A stretch of DNA of 64,000 nt from Bacteroidia bacterium (GCA_030427905.1 JAUICL010000002.1:1-64000); one strand, 5' to 3'; numbered from the stretch's first letter, positions 1 to 7,189 are shown. Notes: generated from the letters alone by a model not told the origin. Numbers and translations are program-made.

Positions 1-519
1 GCTAATGCCGTTTCCGAGTTTGGGTAAGGCGCTGAAGTGTTTTCAAGAGTTTCAAGAAATAAAATTACAGCCCTGATCTTTTGTTCCTTTTGCATCAAGG
101 TAAAAGGAAGATGAAAAGTCAAACTTTGGACAATAGGCCTGGTCGTTGTCGATATCTGGGCCATGACCTTTTGGATGGGTTAGGGGAAGGACTTTTATCA
201 ATTTAAATGCAAAAAGGGAGCTGCGAAGCAGTGGTGACCGACCAACGGGAGCTGCGAAGCAGTGCTGACCGATAGCGTCAGTACGTCAGTACGTCATTCT
301 GAGTGCCCCGAAACCTTCGGGGTGTATCGAAGTAAAGCGACAATGGACGATTACAATTATCAATTATCAATCGTAGCGCAGCGGAGACCCCGAAGCCATT
401 TCGGGGCTGTCAATTATCCATTATCAACTGTCCATTATCCATTGTCAATCGCAGCGCCGCGCCGCGCCGACGGCAAGCCTATGGCGTCCGATGGGAGACC
501 CCGATCCCTATCGGGGCTG
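1..519. other. Intergenic region with palindromic and heptamer repeats
   Basis: No gene is supported here. A minus-strand frame is open from an ATG at 164 to the window edge (54 codons, no recognisable motif); it could be the start of a gene lying to the left, but this is weak. From 216 the region is repeat DNA: a 130-bp block that recurs inverted at 21876-21997, then CAATTATCAATTATC-type heptamers (about 345-450), then the hairpin CCCCGAT-CCCT-ATCGGGG at 499-516. That hairpin recurs at 6658-6675 and 16126-16143 and here lies directly after the stop of the glycosyltransferase that ends at 520. Confidence 0.7.
216..345 (-). repeat. Long dispersed repeat, left inverted copy
   Basis: Reverse complement of 21876-21997 with very few mismatches; the length difference (130 against 122) is one extra 8-bp unit GTACTGAC in this copy. 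It contains two copies of a CTGCGAAGCAGT motif and the palindrome CCCCGAAACCTTCGGGG. Shorter relatives of the palindromic half lie at 6877-6926. Confidence 0.85.
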
Positions 520-1815
520 TTAATCTTCCAATAGTTCAAATAATCGATAAAATACATTACGATTCGCCTCCACACTATACCGCTCCCTAACAACCACCTC
601 ACCAGCTTCCCCCAGCGCTCTTCTCAAATCGCCATCAACCAAGAGCTCCTCAAGCCTTTCCTTCCAGCCAGCATATGTTGATTCGTTGCTTTCCATCGCT
701 TCACAGATCAATCCACTCACACCATCTTCCACAATCTCCACATTCACCCCAACACCCGACACCACCGTCGGAATCCCTAACGCCATGTATTGAAGAGCCT
801 TAAAACCGCACTTTCCCTTTTCCCACTCCGTGTCAAACAAAGGCATCACCCCAATATCAATCTCCATCAAGTCAGCAATCTCCGTCTCCTTCCGCCAGGG
901 CCTGAACTCCACAAACGATGGCATCACATCCAACGCCTGATCCGCAATCAACAAAAACCGAAACGGAATCTTTTCATATACCGCCTCCAACGTCGAAAAC
1001 AACGGCTCCAGCTGTTTCAATGTACTATGCGTACCTGTCCAACCAATCGTCGGAAGACGATTGGTTGGACCCTGCACAATTCGTCCAGTGGACGGATTCG
1101 TCAGGGTCGAATGACTCCGTGACTGACCTTCAAAACTTGAATTATCTCTTTCCTTTTCATCCACCGAAGCCTTGGCGTAGGAGGACTCACACTCATTCTC
1201 ACTCTTGTCCGCCGTAGCTTTAGCGTAGGTGGAGCTTTCATCCGCCGAAGCCTTAGCGAAGGTGGGCTTGCTCTTGCTCAAACTCTTGCTCATCGCACCC
1301 AAATCTATCGTCGTCGGTACAATCTCAGTTGAATCACAAAACCGACTTGCATACGCTTCTAGATATCCATTTCCTACAACAACCGTTCTCGCCCAACCAC
1401 AAATCCTCCCAACTTTCCCATGGCTCTTCAAACTCCCAACAATCTTCGCATTCGCATCCGAACTATTCGGCAACCAAATCGCATCGTCAAAATCGTAGAT
1501 AATCGGCTTCCGCCAAACCTTTGCGACACACCACTCAAACCAAGGCGGTCCAATCGGCGTCGCCTCCCGGTGTATAAACACTATGTCGTATCCCCCAACT
1601 CGAAACAACAGAAAGAACCGCCTCAAAAATCCCCTCATTGTACTTAATACTTTGTACAAAATACTACCCCCACGGTATATAGCCGGCCACTCATCATCCC
1701 GCCAAAATCCTTCTTGCCGATACCCAAAATCCAACCCATCCAGGTACTGCTCAAACCGAAACCGCTGACTCGGAGCCTTCTTAGGGGGATAAGGACAAAC
1801 AAACAATACCCTCAT
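520..1815 (-). CDS. Glycosyltransferase (GT4-like, GT-B fold) with a repeat-derived insertion
   Basis: Probable cytoplasmic glycosyltransferase of the group 1/GT4 type, likely acting in surface-polysaccharide assembly. The N-terminal Rossmann-like half starts MRVLFVCPYPP and has YDFDDAIW near residue 107. The C-terminal half starts at LPTIGWTGTHST near 254 and has the donor-side pattern GFKALQYMALGIP near 337-349. Family members usually have a short linker between the IVPT...D strand (near 166) and the TIGW strand. Here about 80 residues intervene, including three copies of an AKA(S/T)(A/V)D(E/K) peptide encoded by palindromes that also occur between genes. I chose the ATG at 1815, which overlaps the upstream stop as TGATG; a GTG one codon earlier is possible. 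Substrate unknown. The frame is intact, so the protein may still fold with the insertion as a disordered loop. Confidence 0.85.
   Translation of the reverse strand: MRVLFVCPYPPKKAPSQRFRFEQYLDGLDFGYRQEGFWRDDEWPAIYRGGSILYKVLSTMRGFLRRFFLLFRVGGYDIVFIHREATPIGPPWFEWCVAKVWRKPIIYDFDDAIWLPNSSDANAKIVGSLKSHGKVGRICGWARTVVVGNGYLEAYASRFCDSTEIVPTTIDLGAMSKSLSKSKPTFAKASADESSTYAKATADKSENECESSYAKASVDEKERDNSSFEGQSRSHSTLTNPSTGRIVQGPTNRLPTIGWTGTHSTLKQLEPLFSTLEAVYEKIPFRFLLIADQALDVMPSFVEFRPWRKETEIADLMEIDIGVMPLFDTEWEKGKCGFKALQYMALGIPTVVSGVGVNVEIVEDGVSGLICEAMESNESTYAGWKERLEELLVDGDLRRALGEAGEVVVRERYSVEANRNVFYRLFELLED
1160..1265 (-). repeat. Three palindromic repeats inside the glycosyltransferase gene
   Basis: Three imperfect palindromes of about 25 bp lie at about 1160-1184, 1208-1232 and 1241-1264, with the form TCCGCCGAAGCCTTAGCGAA followed by GGTGG. 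In the gene's reading frame they encode FAKASADE, YAKATADK and YAKASVDE. Near-identical units occur at 3619-4135 in non-coding DNA. Confidence 0.9.
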
Positions 1816-3182
1816 CACGCAGCCAACTGATGTTTACGAAAATACTTACCCCGCTTACCCATCAAGTGCTTGTGGCGGATAATTAACAAAGCGGCGACAA
1901 AGAAGGGAACTGCGGGTATCTTATACCGCGACAATGCCCCAAAATTATACGAGCTAAACCCAACGGCAAATCCAAAGAAGATGGCGAACACCACACACAT
2001 GAGTAGCAGAGAGTCATTCGATATAAACCGATACACCTTCAGCGGCCCGACGCGTATCAGCGTGAAAACCGTTACGAGCAAGAAGATCAAACTTTCCATC
2101 GCCTGCGCAAGCATCGCTGCATTATTCACTTCCCATAGATAGGGTCGAAAATAAGTCACATTCACCGCTGCAGGGAATATCTTCAACAACCCCCGCCAAT
2201 CACTTCCATCGTACTCACCTAAGGTATAGCTAGATCCTCTTCCGTGATTATCCGCCGAATTAGCACCCTCCACATAATGCCAGTCCTGCATACTCTGAGC
2301 TGTGCTCACAAAACTATCGATCGAATACCTCGAAGAATAAATGGAAATCCAGTTTAAGGTATACACCATCCCAAATATCCCTACTCCAAGAAAAACTGGA
2401 AGGATCGCCCCTCTGATCAACCCACTTTTGATTCGATCCTTCAAATAAAGCGTCCGCCAAAGGATAATAGCTGGTGCCAATGAGATTAATACATAGGCCT
2501 TGACCACAAACATAAAATAACCAGTTACTACTATGATCAGAAGTGATCTTATCTGCCAAAACTTCCCGCTCATCACCTCGTTAATATGATAAAGGAAGAG
2601 CCCTACACAACAAAGAATCAAAGAATCCTTACTAATCCCCGACCCCCAGAATACGACCGACGGCACAAAGAGAATAGCAAAGGCCATTTCTCTCTCCATA
2701 TCAGGGAAAAATTTCACCATCAACTCGTAAAACCGCCATACCCCCCAATAGGTAAATGTTGCAATTAACAAACTCGTACTGAAATAGCTAAACCCTCCTA
2801 GGACCGTAAATATGGAAACAAAGTTCACTACAAAATATTCCCGGGGATCCTTAAAGGCCATTTGGACTACATAACTCAAGGAAGAGTATTCAACATTGAC
2901 AATCTTTCGGTTAAGTACATCGAAAAAGGTTTGTAGCCCATCTGTAATTGATTGAGCTACCAGCATGCTATCTTCGAAATACGAACGACTATCCCCTCCG
3001 TATTCGTAATAAAAAGTGTATACAAAGGCAAATGCCAATCCTCCGAGCAACTTGACGGTGAGCCCCTTAATAAACCACTTTTTATAAAGTGAATTAGATC
3101 TATAGGCCTTCTGTACCTGTATACCAAAAAACAAGCATAGCGGGAAATAGATAATCAGTAAAGCAAAATCGAGGACGCTCAA
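1815..3182 (-). CDS. Multi-pass membrane protein, possible polysaccharide polymerase
   Basis: An integral inner-membrane protein of 455 residues with roughly ten hydrophobic segments spread along its length, for example residues 5-22, around 45-60 and repeated stretches up to about 440. It ends in a short basic tail. No catalytic motif is certain; the large soluble loop in the second half (around SADNHGRGSSYT) and its position directly before a glycosyltransferase resemble Wzy-like polymerases or GT-C enzymes, which is inference. The start is a TTG at 3182 because no ATG is close and the sequence from there begins a good transmembrane segment. The stop overlaps the next start (TGATG), so the two genes are translationally coupled. 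Confidence 0.7.
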   Translation of the reverse strand: MSVLDFALLIIYFPLCLFFGIQVQKAYRSNSLYKKWFIKGLTVKLLGGLAFAFVYTFYYEYGGDSRSYFEDSMLVAQSITDGLQTFFDVLNRKIVNVEYSSLSYVVQMAFKDPREYFVVNFVSIFTVLGGFSYFSTSLLIATFTYWGVWRFYELMVKFFPDMEREMAFAILFVPSVVFWGSGISKDSLILCCVGLFLYHINEVMSGKFWQIRSLLIIVVTGYFMFVVKAYVLISLAPAIILWRTLYLKDRIKSGLIRGAILPVFLGVGIFGMVYTLNWISIYSSRYSIDSFVSTAQSMQDWHYVEGANSADNHGRGSSYTLGEYDGSDWRGLLKIFPAAVNVTYFRPYLWEVNNAAMLAQAMESLIFLLVTVFTLIRVGPLKVYRFISNDSLLLMCVVFAIFFGFAVGFSSYNFGALSRYKIPAVPFFVAALLIIRHKHLMGKRGKYFRKHQLAA

Positions 3183-3221
3183 TGAAATCAGATTACGGCA
3201 ATTGCGAAGATAGTAACCTTC

Positions 3222-3524
3222 TCAATTCAAGGATGGATCCATGTCATTTTTAGACTTCGTTGAGTGTAACACTCGCAACCACCTTCTTACATCTCGTTGT
3301 TTATAGCCGTAGTACTTACAGAATTCTTTGATGGTAACCGGACCCCGGTGCGACCCTTGTCTCATACTCTTAATCTTTTTTAGATCGCGCTGCGCAGTTC
3401 GTGCGCTCACCCTTAGCAAACGCTGCACATCCGAACTATTAATTGTAAAAAATCTCACGTTCTTATTCTTTCGGCTGGTGTATCTGTTTTCAATTACCCA
3501 GCGCCCCTGAGACTGAAATACCAA
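3222..3524 (-). CDS. Small protein with two HTH-like segments
   Basis: A basic protein of about 100 residues. Two stretches look like helix-turn-helix DNA-binding segments: SSDVQRLLRVSARTAQRDLK (about 29-48) and TIKEFCKYYGYKQRDVRRWL (about 64-83). Small double-HTH proteins of this kind are common and poorly characterised in Bacteroidota. No ATG lies near the start: the frame opens at a TTG at 3524 that touches an AGGAGG at 3525-3530, too close for a normal ribosome site, so the true start is uncertain and the gene could be 5'-truncated. It stands alone between the polysaccharide genes and a repeat tract; whether it acts on those repeats is unknown. Confidence 0.5.
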   Translation of the reverse strand: MVFQSQGRWVIENRYTSRKNKNVRFFTINSSDVQRLLRVSARTAQRDLKKIKSMRQGSHRGPVTIKEFCKYYGYKQRDVRRWLRVLHSTKSKNDMDPSLN

Positions 3525-3617
3525 CCTCCTAGAAGCATTTTATCAATATTCTAACGGAATGATCCTTAGTTTAGTATAACACCCTGTTTTCGACCCCTGC
3601 GAAGTAGCTCCCAATTC

Positions 3618-4135
3618 ATCCACCGAAGTTTTAACGTAGGTGGGTTTATCCACCGTAGCCTTGGCGAAGGTGGATTATCCACCGTATCCGCCTCCCCGCG
3701 TGCCGCCGAAGCTTTCCGCGAGCGCCGAAGCTACTCTGCGGAGGCACTAGCGGAGGAGCAGGCGGCGAAGGTGGACTCGCTCTGTCTACCGCTCTTATCC
3801 GCCGAATCCGCCTTAGGCGGAGAAGGAGCAGGCGGAGAAGGTGGACTCACTCTTGCTGTTGCTGTTGCTCTTGCTCTTGCTCTCTTGCTTTCATCCACCG
3901 TAGCCTTGGCGAAGGTGGAGCTCTCACTCTCATTCTCGCTCTTGTCCGCCGAAGTTTTAACGTAGGCGGGCTCACTCTGTCTCCATCCGCCGTAGCCTTC
4001 TCGAAGGCCGAAGTTTTCTCGAAGGCCGAAGTTTTAACGTAGGACTTAACGTAGGCCTTAGCGTAGGCGGAATACCCAATACTCAATACCCTATTCATCC
4101 GCCATATCCGCCTAAGGCGGAGAAGGCGGAATACT
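3618..4135. repeat. Array of palindromic repeats (AKASADE-type)
   Basis: At least eight degenerate copies of the roughly 25-bp palindrome found inside the glycosyltransferase gene, at about 3619, 3648, 3676, 3894, 3946, 3983 and 4037, mixed with the related CCGCCTTAGGCGG hairpin. Nested partial copies around 3983-4060 (TTCTCGAAGGCCGAAG twice) suggest repeated internal insertion or slippage. A CTCTTG/CTGTTG hexamer tract lies at about 3849-3888. Confidence 0.85.
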
Positions 4136-4234
4136 CAATACCCAATACTCAATACCCAATACCCAATACTCAATACTCAATACCCAATACTCAATACTCA
4201 ATACTCAATACTCAATACTCAATACTCAATACCC
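4130..4234. repeat. Heptanucleotide tandem repeat AATACYC
   Basis: About fifteen consecutive 7-bp units, AATACTC or AATACCC. Related 7- or 14-bp tracts are at 16146-16170, 22037-22092 and 24289-24345. Confidence 0.9.
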
Positions 4235-4517
4235 AATCCCCCATTCCCAACTCCGAACTCCGAACTCCCCATTCCCCAATCCCCATTCATCCGCCATATC
4301 CGCCTTAGGCGGAGAAGGCGGAATACTCAATACCCAACTCCCAACTCCCAACTCCGAACTCCGAACTCCGAACTCCCCATTCCCCAATCCCCATTCATCC
4401 GCCGTATCCGCCTTAGGCGGAGTAGGAGGATCCATTGTCCATTGTCAATTGTCCATTATCAATTATCAATTATCAATTCCCATTATTATACCCTTCCAAC
4501 CCCAATTCCTACCAAAC

Positions 4518-4572
4518 ACCAACTAAGGGGCAACTAAGTACCAACTAAATACCAACTAAGTACCAACTAAGG
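4518..4572 (+). repeat. Five 11-bp tandem direct repeats upstream of the cassette
   Basis: Five units in exact 11-bp register: ACCAACTAAGG, GGCAACTAAGT, ACCAACTAAAT, ACCAACTAAGT and ACCAACTAAGG. They lie about 210 bp before the first cassette gene. The period is close to one helical turn, as in protein-binding iterons; a regulatory role is inference. Confidence 0.85.
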
Positions 4573-4785
4573 GCAAGGCTCGGGGTCATTTCTTAACATG
4601 TCTAATAAACTCACCACTCAGCCATAACCGACATATACGACAACGACGATATCAACGTCAATTTGGCCACGATTGCCAACAACGCCATTCGCGTTCGGCC
4701 ATATACCAAAACCGGAATTTACCCAGTTCTATATACAAGCCGACACGGTGTCGGTGGTCAATTAAGAATTAAAAAACAATATATA

Positions 4786-5541
4786 ATGGGAACACAAACA
4801 GGAGTCGTGAGAATCCGCGGAACAGTCGGAAACCTCACATTCTCAAAAACCGAAAATGGCGACGAAGTTCGCCTGAAATCATCCCTGACGGGTGATAAAA
4901 TGAGAACGGACAGTCGCTTTAAGCGAACCCGTGAAAACTGGGCCGAGTTCGCTCGGGCCGGAAAAGCGGCCAAGCTTATTCGCAAAGCCTTCTCTACCGT
5001 GACCAAGGCCATTGTCGATAACCGAGGACACAGCCGCCTCATGGTTCAAACCATGAAAGTGGTGAAGTCCGATTCGACAAATGCGAGAGGGCATCGAACC
5101 TTCCCGCTGGGTGACCTCAACCACCTGGTCAATTACGAATTCAATGCACGTCAAGACATGGAATCATCCTTCAAGTCAATCTTTGACCTGGAGATCGATC
5201 GCGTTGGAGGTCTTGCCACCATTGATATTCCGGAACTCGTGCCCGAAGAGAACATCGCTGAACTCATCGGGGCTACCCACTTCAAACTAGTGGGCGCAGT
5301 CACCGAAATTGATTGGGAAGAGGGGACCTACCTCACGGCCAAATCGGAAACAGCCGAAATCGAGTACAACGCCAGCACCCTTGCCGCGCAGAGTATCGAT
5401 CTCAACTTCACGCCCGACTCGACCAAAACCGTTTTGGTCTCTTTCGGGATCTGGTTCTACCAGGAAGTAAATGGCAACTTCTACCTCCTTCAAGATGGTG
5501 GAAAGAGTGCCATGGCTATTGTTGGAATCGATCATCCATAG
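4786..5541 (+). CDS. DUF6266-like protein, first gene of the three-gene cassette
   Basis: A protein of about 251 residues of unknown function. The N-terminus MGTQTGVVRIRG, followed by TVGNLTFSKTENGDEVR and then a basic helical stretch with RTRENWAEFARAGKAAK, resembles the start of DUF6266-type proteins of Bacteroidota, which open with a glycine-rich GxxGNLxF pattern. The rest looks like mixed beta structure and ends near FYLLQDGGKSAMAI. The frame is open upstream to 4663, but the ATG at 4786 gives the family-type N-terminus and follows an A-rich stretch. The DUF5675 gene starts 2 bp after its stop. No signal peptide or membrane segment is seen. The family assignment is from pattern memory only. 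Confidence 0.65.
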   Translation: MGTQTGVVRIRGTVGNLTFSKTENGDEVRLKSSLTGDKMRTDSRFKRTRENWAEFARAGKAAKLIRKAFSTVTKAIVDNRGHSRLMVQTMKVVKSDSTNARGHRTFPLGDLNHLVNYEFNARQDMESSFKSIFDLEIDRVGGLATIDIPELVPEENIAELIGATHFKLVGAVTEIDWEEGTYLTAKSETAEIEYNASTLAAQSIDLNFTPDSTKTVLVSFGIWFYQEVNGNFYLLQDGGKSAMAIVGIDHP

Positions 5542-5543
5542 CC

Positions 5544-5939
5544 ATGCGTCTCACCCTCATCCGAATATACGGCCACCGGGCCACTAACGGGTATCTGATC
5601 GCAAACAAGCGAGTAATATGCAAGACCATAGAGCTCCCTTGGCGCCAGAACCAACAATCCGTATCGTGTATACCTGAAGGCGAATACAACGTAGTAAGTC
5701 GCCATAGCCCACGATTCGGACGCCATCTCTGGATACAAGGAGTCAGAGGCCGTAGGTACATCCTATTCCATCCCGCAAACGATGCCCTGCGAGAACTCAA
5801 GGGCTGCATCGCCCCGGTTATGGAACTGGTTGGAGAAGGCTTCGGAATCCGATCCAGAGAGGCCATGCGCAAATTGCTTGACCGGGTCTTGCCGGTCCTG
5901 GAAAAAGGTGAAATACTCACATTAAGTATACACGAATGA
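5544..5939 (+). CDS. DUF5675 family protein
   Basis: A 131-residue protein matching the DUF5675 pattern: an N-terminal strand MRLTLIRIYG, TIELPW, then IPEGEYNVV, the segment SPRFGRHLWIQGVRGRRYIL, and FHPANDALRELKGCIAPV. The last motif places a His about a dozen residues before a Gly-Cys-Ile, which recalls the HG...SxGCIRM active site of YkuD L,D-transpeptidases; a peptidoglycan-related activity is an inference. DUF5675 proteins are known from phages and phage-like islands as well as chromosomes. The ATG at 5544 was chosen over the longer open frame because it restores the family N-terminus and follows the previous stop by 2 bp. Its stop overlaps the next start (ATGA). Confidence 0.75.
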   Translation: MRLTLIRIYGHRATNGYLIANKRVICKTIELPWRQNQQSVSCIPEGEYNVVSRHSPRFGRHLWIQGVRGRRYILFHPANDALRELKGCIAPVMELVGEGFGIRSREAMRKLLDRVLPVLEKGEILTLSIHE

Positions 5940-6160
5940 TAAATAAGCAAAAACTGAATTTGGCACAAAGGGCCGCAAGCCCAACACCCAAATTCTTCAG
6001 AATAGTGCGCACCATTGGCCTGTCCTTGACAGCAATCGGCGGCGCCATCCTGACCGCACCAGTCGCAGTCCCTGCGCTGATCACCACCATAGCTGGCTAC
6101 GCCACTGTGATAGGCGGATCACTCGCAGCAGTTGCACAAGTCACTGTCGAAGGTGACTAA
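5936..6160 (+). CDS. Small holin-like membrane protein
   Basis: A 74-residue protein with a basic N-terminus (KQKLNLAQRAASPTPKFFR) and two closely spaced hydrophobic segments, roughly residues 24-46 and 49-68, separated by a few residues. This is the size and layout of many small phage holins, but holins have no diagnostic motif, so the name is descriptive. Its start overlaps the DUF5675 stop as ATGA, so the two are translationally coupled and probably work together. A strong terminator follows 15 bp after the stop. Confidence 0.7.
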   Translation: MINKQKLNLAQRAASPTPKFFRIVRTIGLSLTAIGGAILTAPVAVPALITTIAGYATVIGGSLAAVAQVTVEGD

Positions 6161-6175
6161 CCCGCGGTCTCAAAA

Positions 6176-6208
6176 GCCTCCTCAGATCACTCTGGGGAGG
6201 CGTTTTGT
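6176..6208 (+). terminator. Rho-independent terminator of the cassette
   Basis: An 11-bp stem (GCCTCCTCAGA with TCTGGGGAGGC, one G-T pair), a TCAC loop, then GTTTTGT. It closes the three-gene unit. Confidence 0.85.
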
Positions 6209-6342
6209 ATCCATTACAGTAAACAAGAATCACTCAGTTCCCATTAGATTGTATAATCAGAGATTAAGTCATTTCGAGTGCTCCGAAGGTCTTCGGAGTT
6301 TATCGAGAAAGACGTCAATCGATGTACTAACTTGATCCCGAT

Positions 6343-6398
6343 GCCAAGTAGCTTCGTTCCTTCACTTAAACCTAAACCTGATCAATCTGGTTGCGCGC
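6343..6398 (+). repeat. 56-bp direct repeat, copy 1
   Basis: Identical by eye to 6956-7011. It begins GCCAAGTAGCTTCGTTCC and ends CTGGTTGCGCGC; its last 21 bp recur at 15937. Confidence 0.85.
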
Positions 6399-6462
6399 AG
6401 ACACCCGCCTTAGGCGGGAAGGGGAAAAGCGCGGGCTTCAAGCTAACTGCGCAATCAGACAC
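6378..6462 (+). repeat. Dispersed element with inverted ends, copy 1
   Basis: Shares both ends with 15937-16027 while the centre differs. The left end is CTGATCAATCTGGTTGCGCG, and the right end includes GCGCGGGCTTCAAGCTAACT and then GCGCAATCAGACAC. GCGCAATCAG near the right end is partly the inverse of the left end, so the element can fold. Confidence 0.75.
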
Positions 6463-6780
6463 TTCATCATTGGACAATTTGTCTCATCCACGAAGAATCC
6501 TCCCCCTAACCCCCTTCCGCCTAAGGCGGAGAGAAGAAACCCGTTTGTAAAGATTGTTCTTCCATGGATACCCAATCGTAGCGCAGCGCCGCGCCGACGG
6601 CTAGCCTTGCTCCTCCGCTATAGCTACGGCGACACGCGGATGGCGTCCGATGGGAGACCCCGATCCCTATCGGGGCTACCCTATACCCACTACTTTCCCA
6701 CCGCTGCTCCGTATTTCCGCGATCTCTCTGTGTGCTTTGTGCGCTTTGTGGTGAATCCAAAGAGACAAATCTGCCAACTC

Positions 6781-6926
6781 TATACAATAATGGGTGATCT
6801 TAATACTTTGTACTTAATACTTTGTACTTTTTGCTTGACCCTGATATAGGTTGACCAACGCTAGTTTAACAACATTGTCGCTTTACTTCGATACACCCCG
6901 AAGGTTTCGGGGCACTCAGTATGACG
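6781..6926 (+). repeat. 146-bp dispersed repeat, copy 1
   Basis: Same length and nearly identical to 21784-21929. It includes AATACTTTGTACTTAATACT and the palindromic CCCCGAAGGTTTCGGGG. Confidence 0.85.
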
Positions 6927-6955
6927 CTGAGTTTTTGCATTTCAATTGTCCCGTT

Positions 6956-7011
6956 GCCAAGTAGCTTCGTTCCTTCACTTAAACCTAAACCTGATCAATC
7001 TGGTTGCGCGC
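6956..7011 (+). repeat. 56-bp direct repeat, copy 2
   Basis: Second copy of 6343-6398, 613 bp downstream in the same orientation. Confidence 0.85.
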
Positions 7012-7080
7012 TACTTCGCGCCTAAGGCGGACTAGGGCAGAGCGCTAGCAATTGAACTTACTTTCAGAAAAGAAACACCA

Positions 7081-7103
7081 CGCGATACGCTCCGCTAATC
7101 GCG
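7081..7103. repeat. CGCGAT/ATCGCG hairpin repeat
   Basis: CGCGAT, an 11-nt loop (ACGCTCCGCTA) and ATCGCG. Variants at 15364-15386 and 16030-16052 lie in similar surroundings (preceded by CAC(C/T)A, followed by a CAGCGG- or CAGCCG-type sequence). Confidence 0.75.
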
Positions 7104-7189
7104 CGGCAGCGGTGTTTTGAAATAATTGACAATGGATAATTGACAATGGACAATTTTTGAGATTGTCTTTTTGTTTGTAGCTTGGAGGA

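Larger units (their letters stand above)
3525..4785. other. Long non-coding repeat tract
   Basis: About 1.26 kb without a credible gene. In order it holds a short unique stretch, a dense array of CCACC/GCCGCC palindromes (3618-4135), AATACYC heptamers (4130-4234), alternating CCAACTCC/CGAACTCC blocks with further CGCCTTAGGCG palindromes (4235-4430), CCATTGT/CAATTAT heptamers (4432-4480) and five 11-bp units (4518-4572). From about 4575 to the next start at 4786 the DNA is unique and may hold the cassette promoter, although I see no clear TAnnTTTG box. Confidence 0.75.
6209..7189. other. Repeat-filled intergenic region
   Basis: Nearly 1 kb with no credible gene; the short open frames are repeat sequence. 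It contains a CTCCGAAGGTCTTCGGAG palindrome near 6280, two copies of a 56-bp repeat (6343-6398 and 6956-7011), an element shared with 15937-16027, the CCCCGAT/ATCGGGG hairpin at 6658-6675, a 146-bp block shared with 21784-21929, the CGCGAT/ATCGCG hairpin at 7081-7103, and minus-oriented CCATTAT/CAATTAT heptamers (7128-7156) just before the four-helix-bundle gene. Confidence 0.8.

Noticed and set aside
1-164. Partial gene on the minus strand running off the left edge
   Set aside because: The frame is open for 54 codons but shows no motif, and a chance open frame of this size is not rare; noted only in the region entry.
3847-4098. Minus-strand open frame rich in AYAKAYVKS/SAFEKA peptides
   Set aside because: It is translation of the palindrome array. 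It is useful as evidence for the repeat-encoded peptide in the glycosyltransferase but has no gene-like ends.
3618-4480. Possible CRISPR array
   Set aside because: Repeats are palindromes and heptamers of varying length without uniform spacers, and there are no cas genes.
4663-4785. Extension of the first cassette gene upstream to 4663
   Set aside because: The added 41 residues have no family likeness, and the ATG at 4786 gives the glycine-rich N-terminus expected for DUF6266-like proteins.
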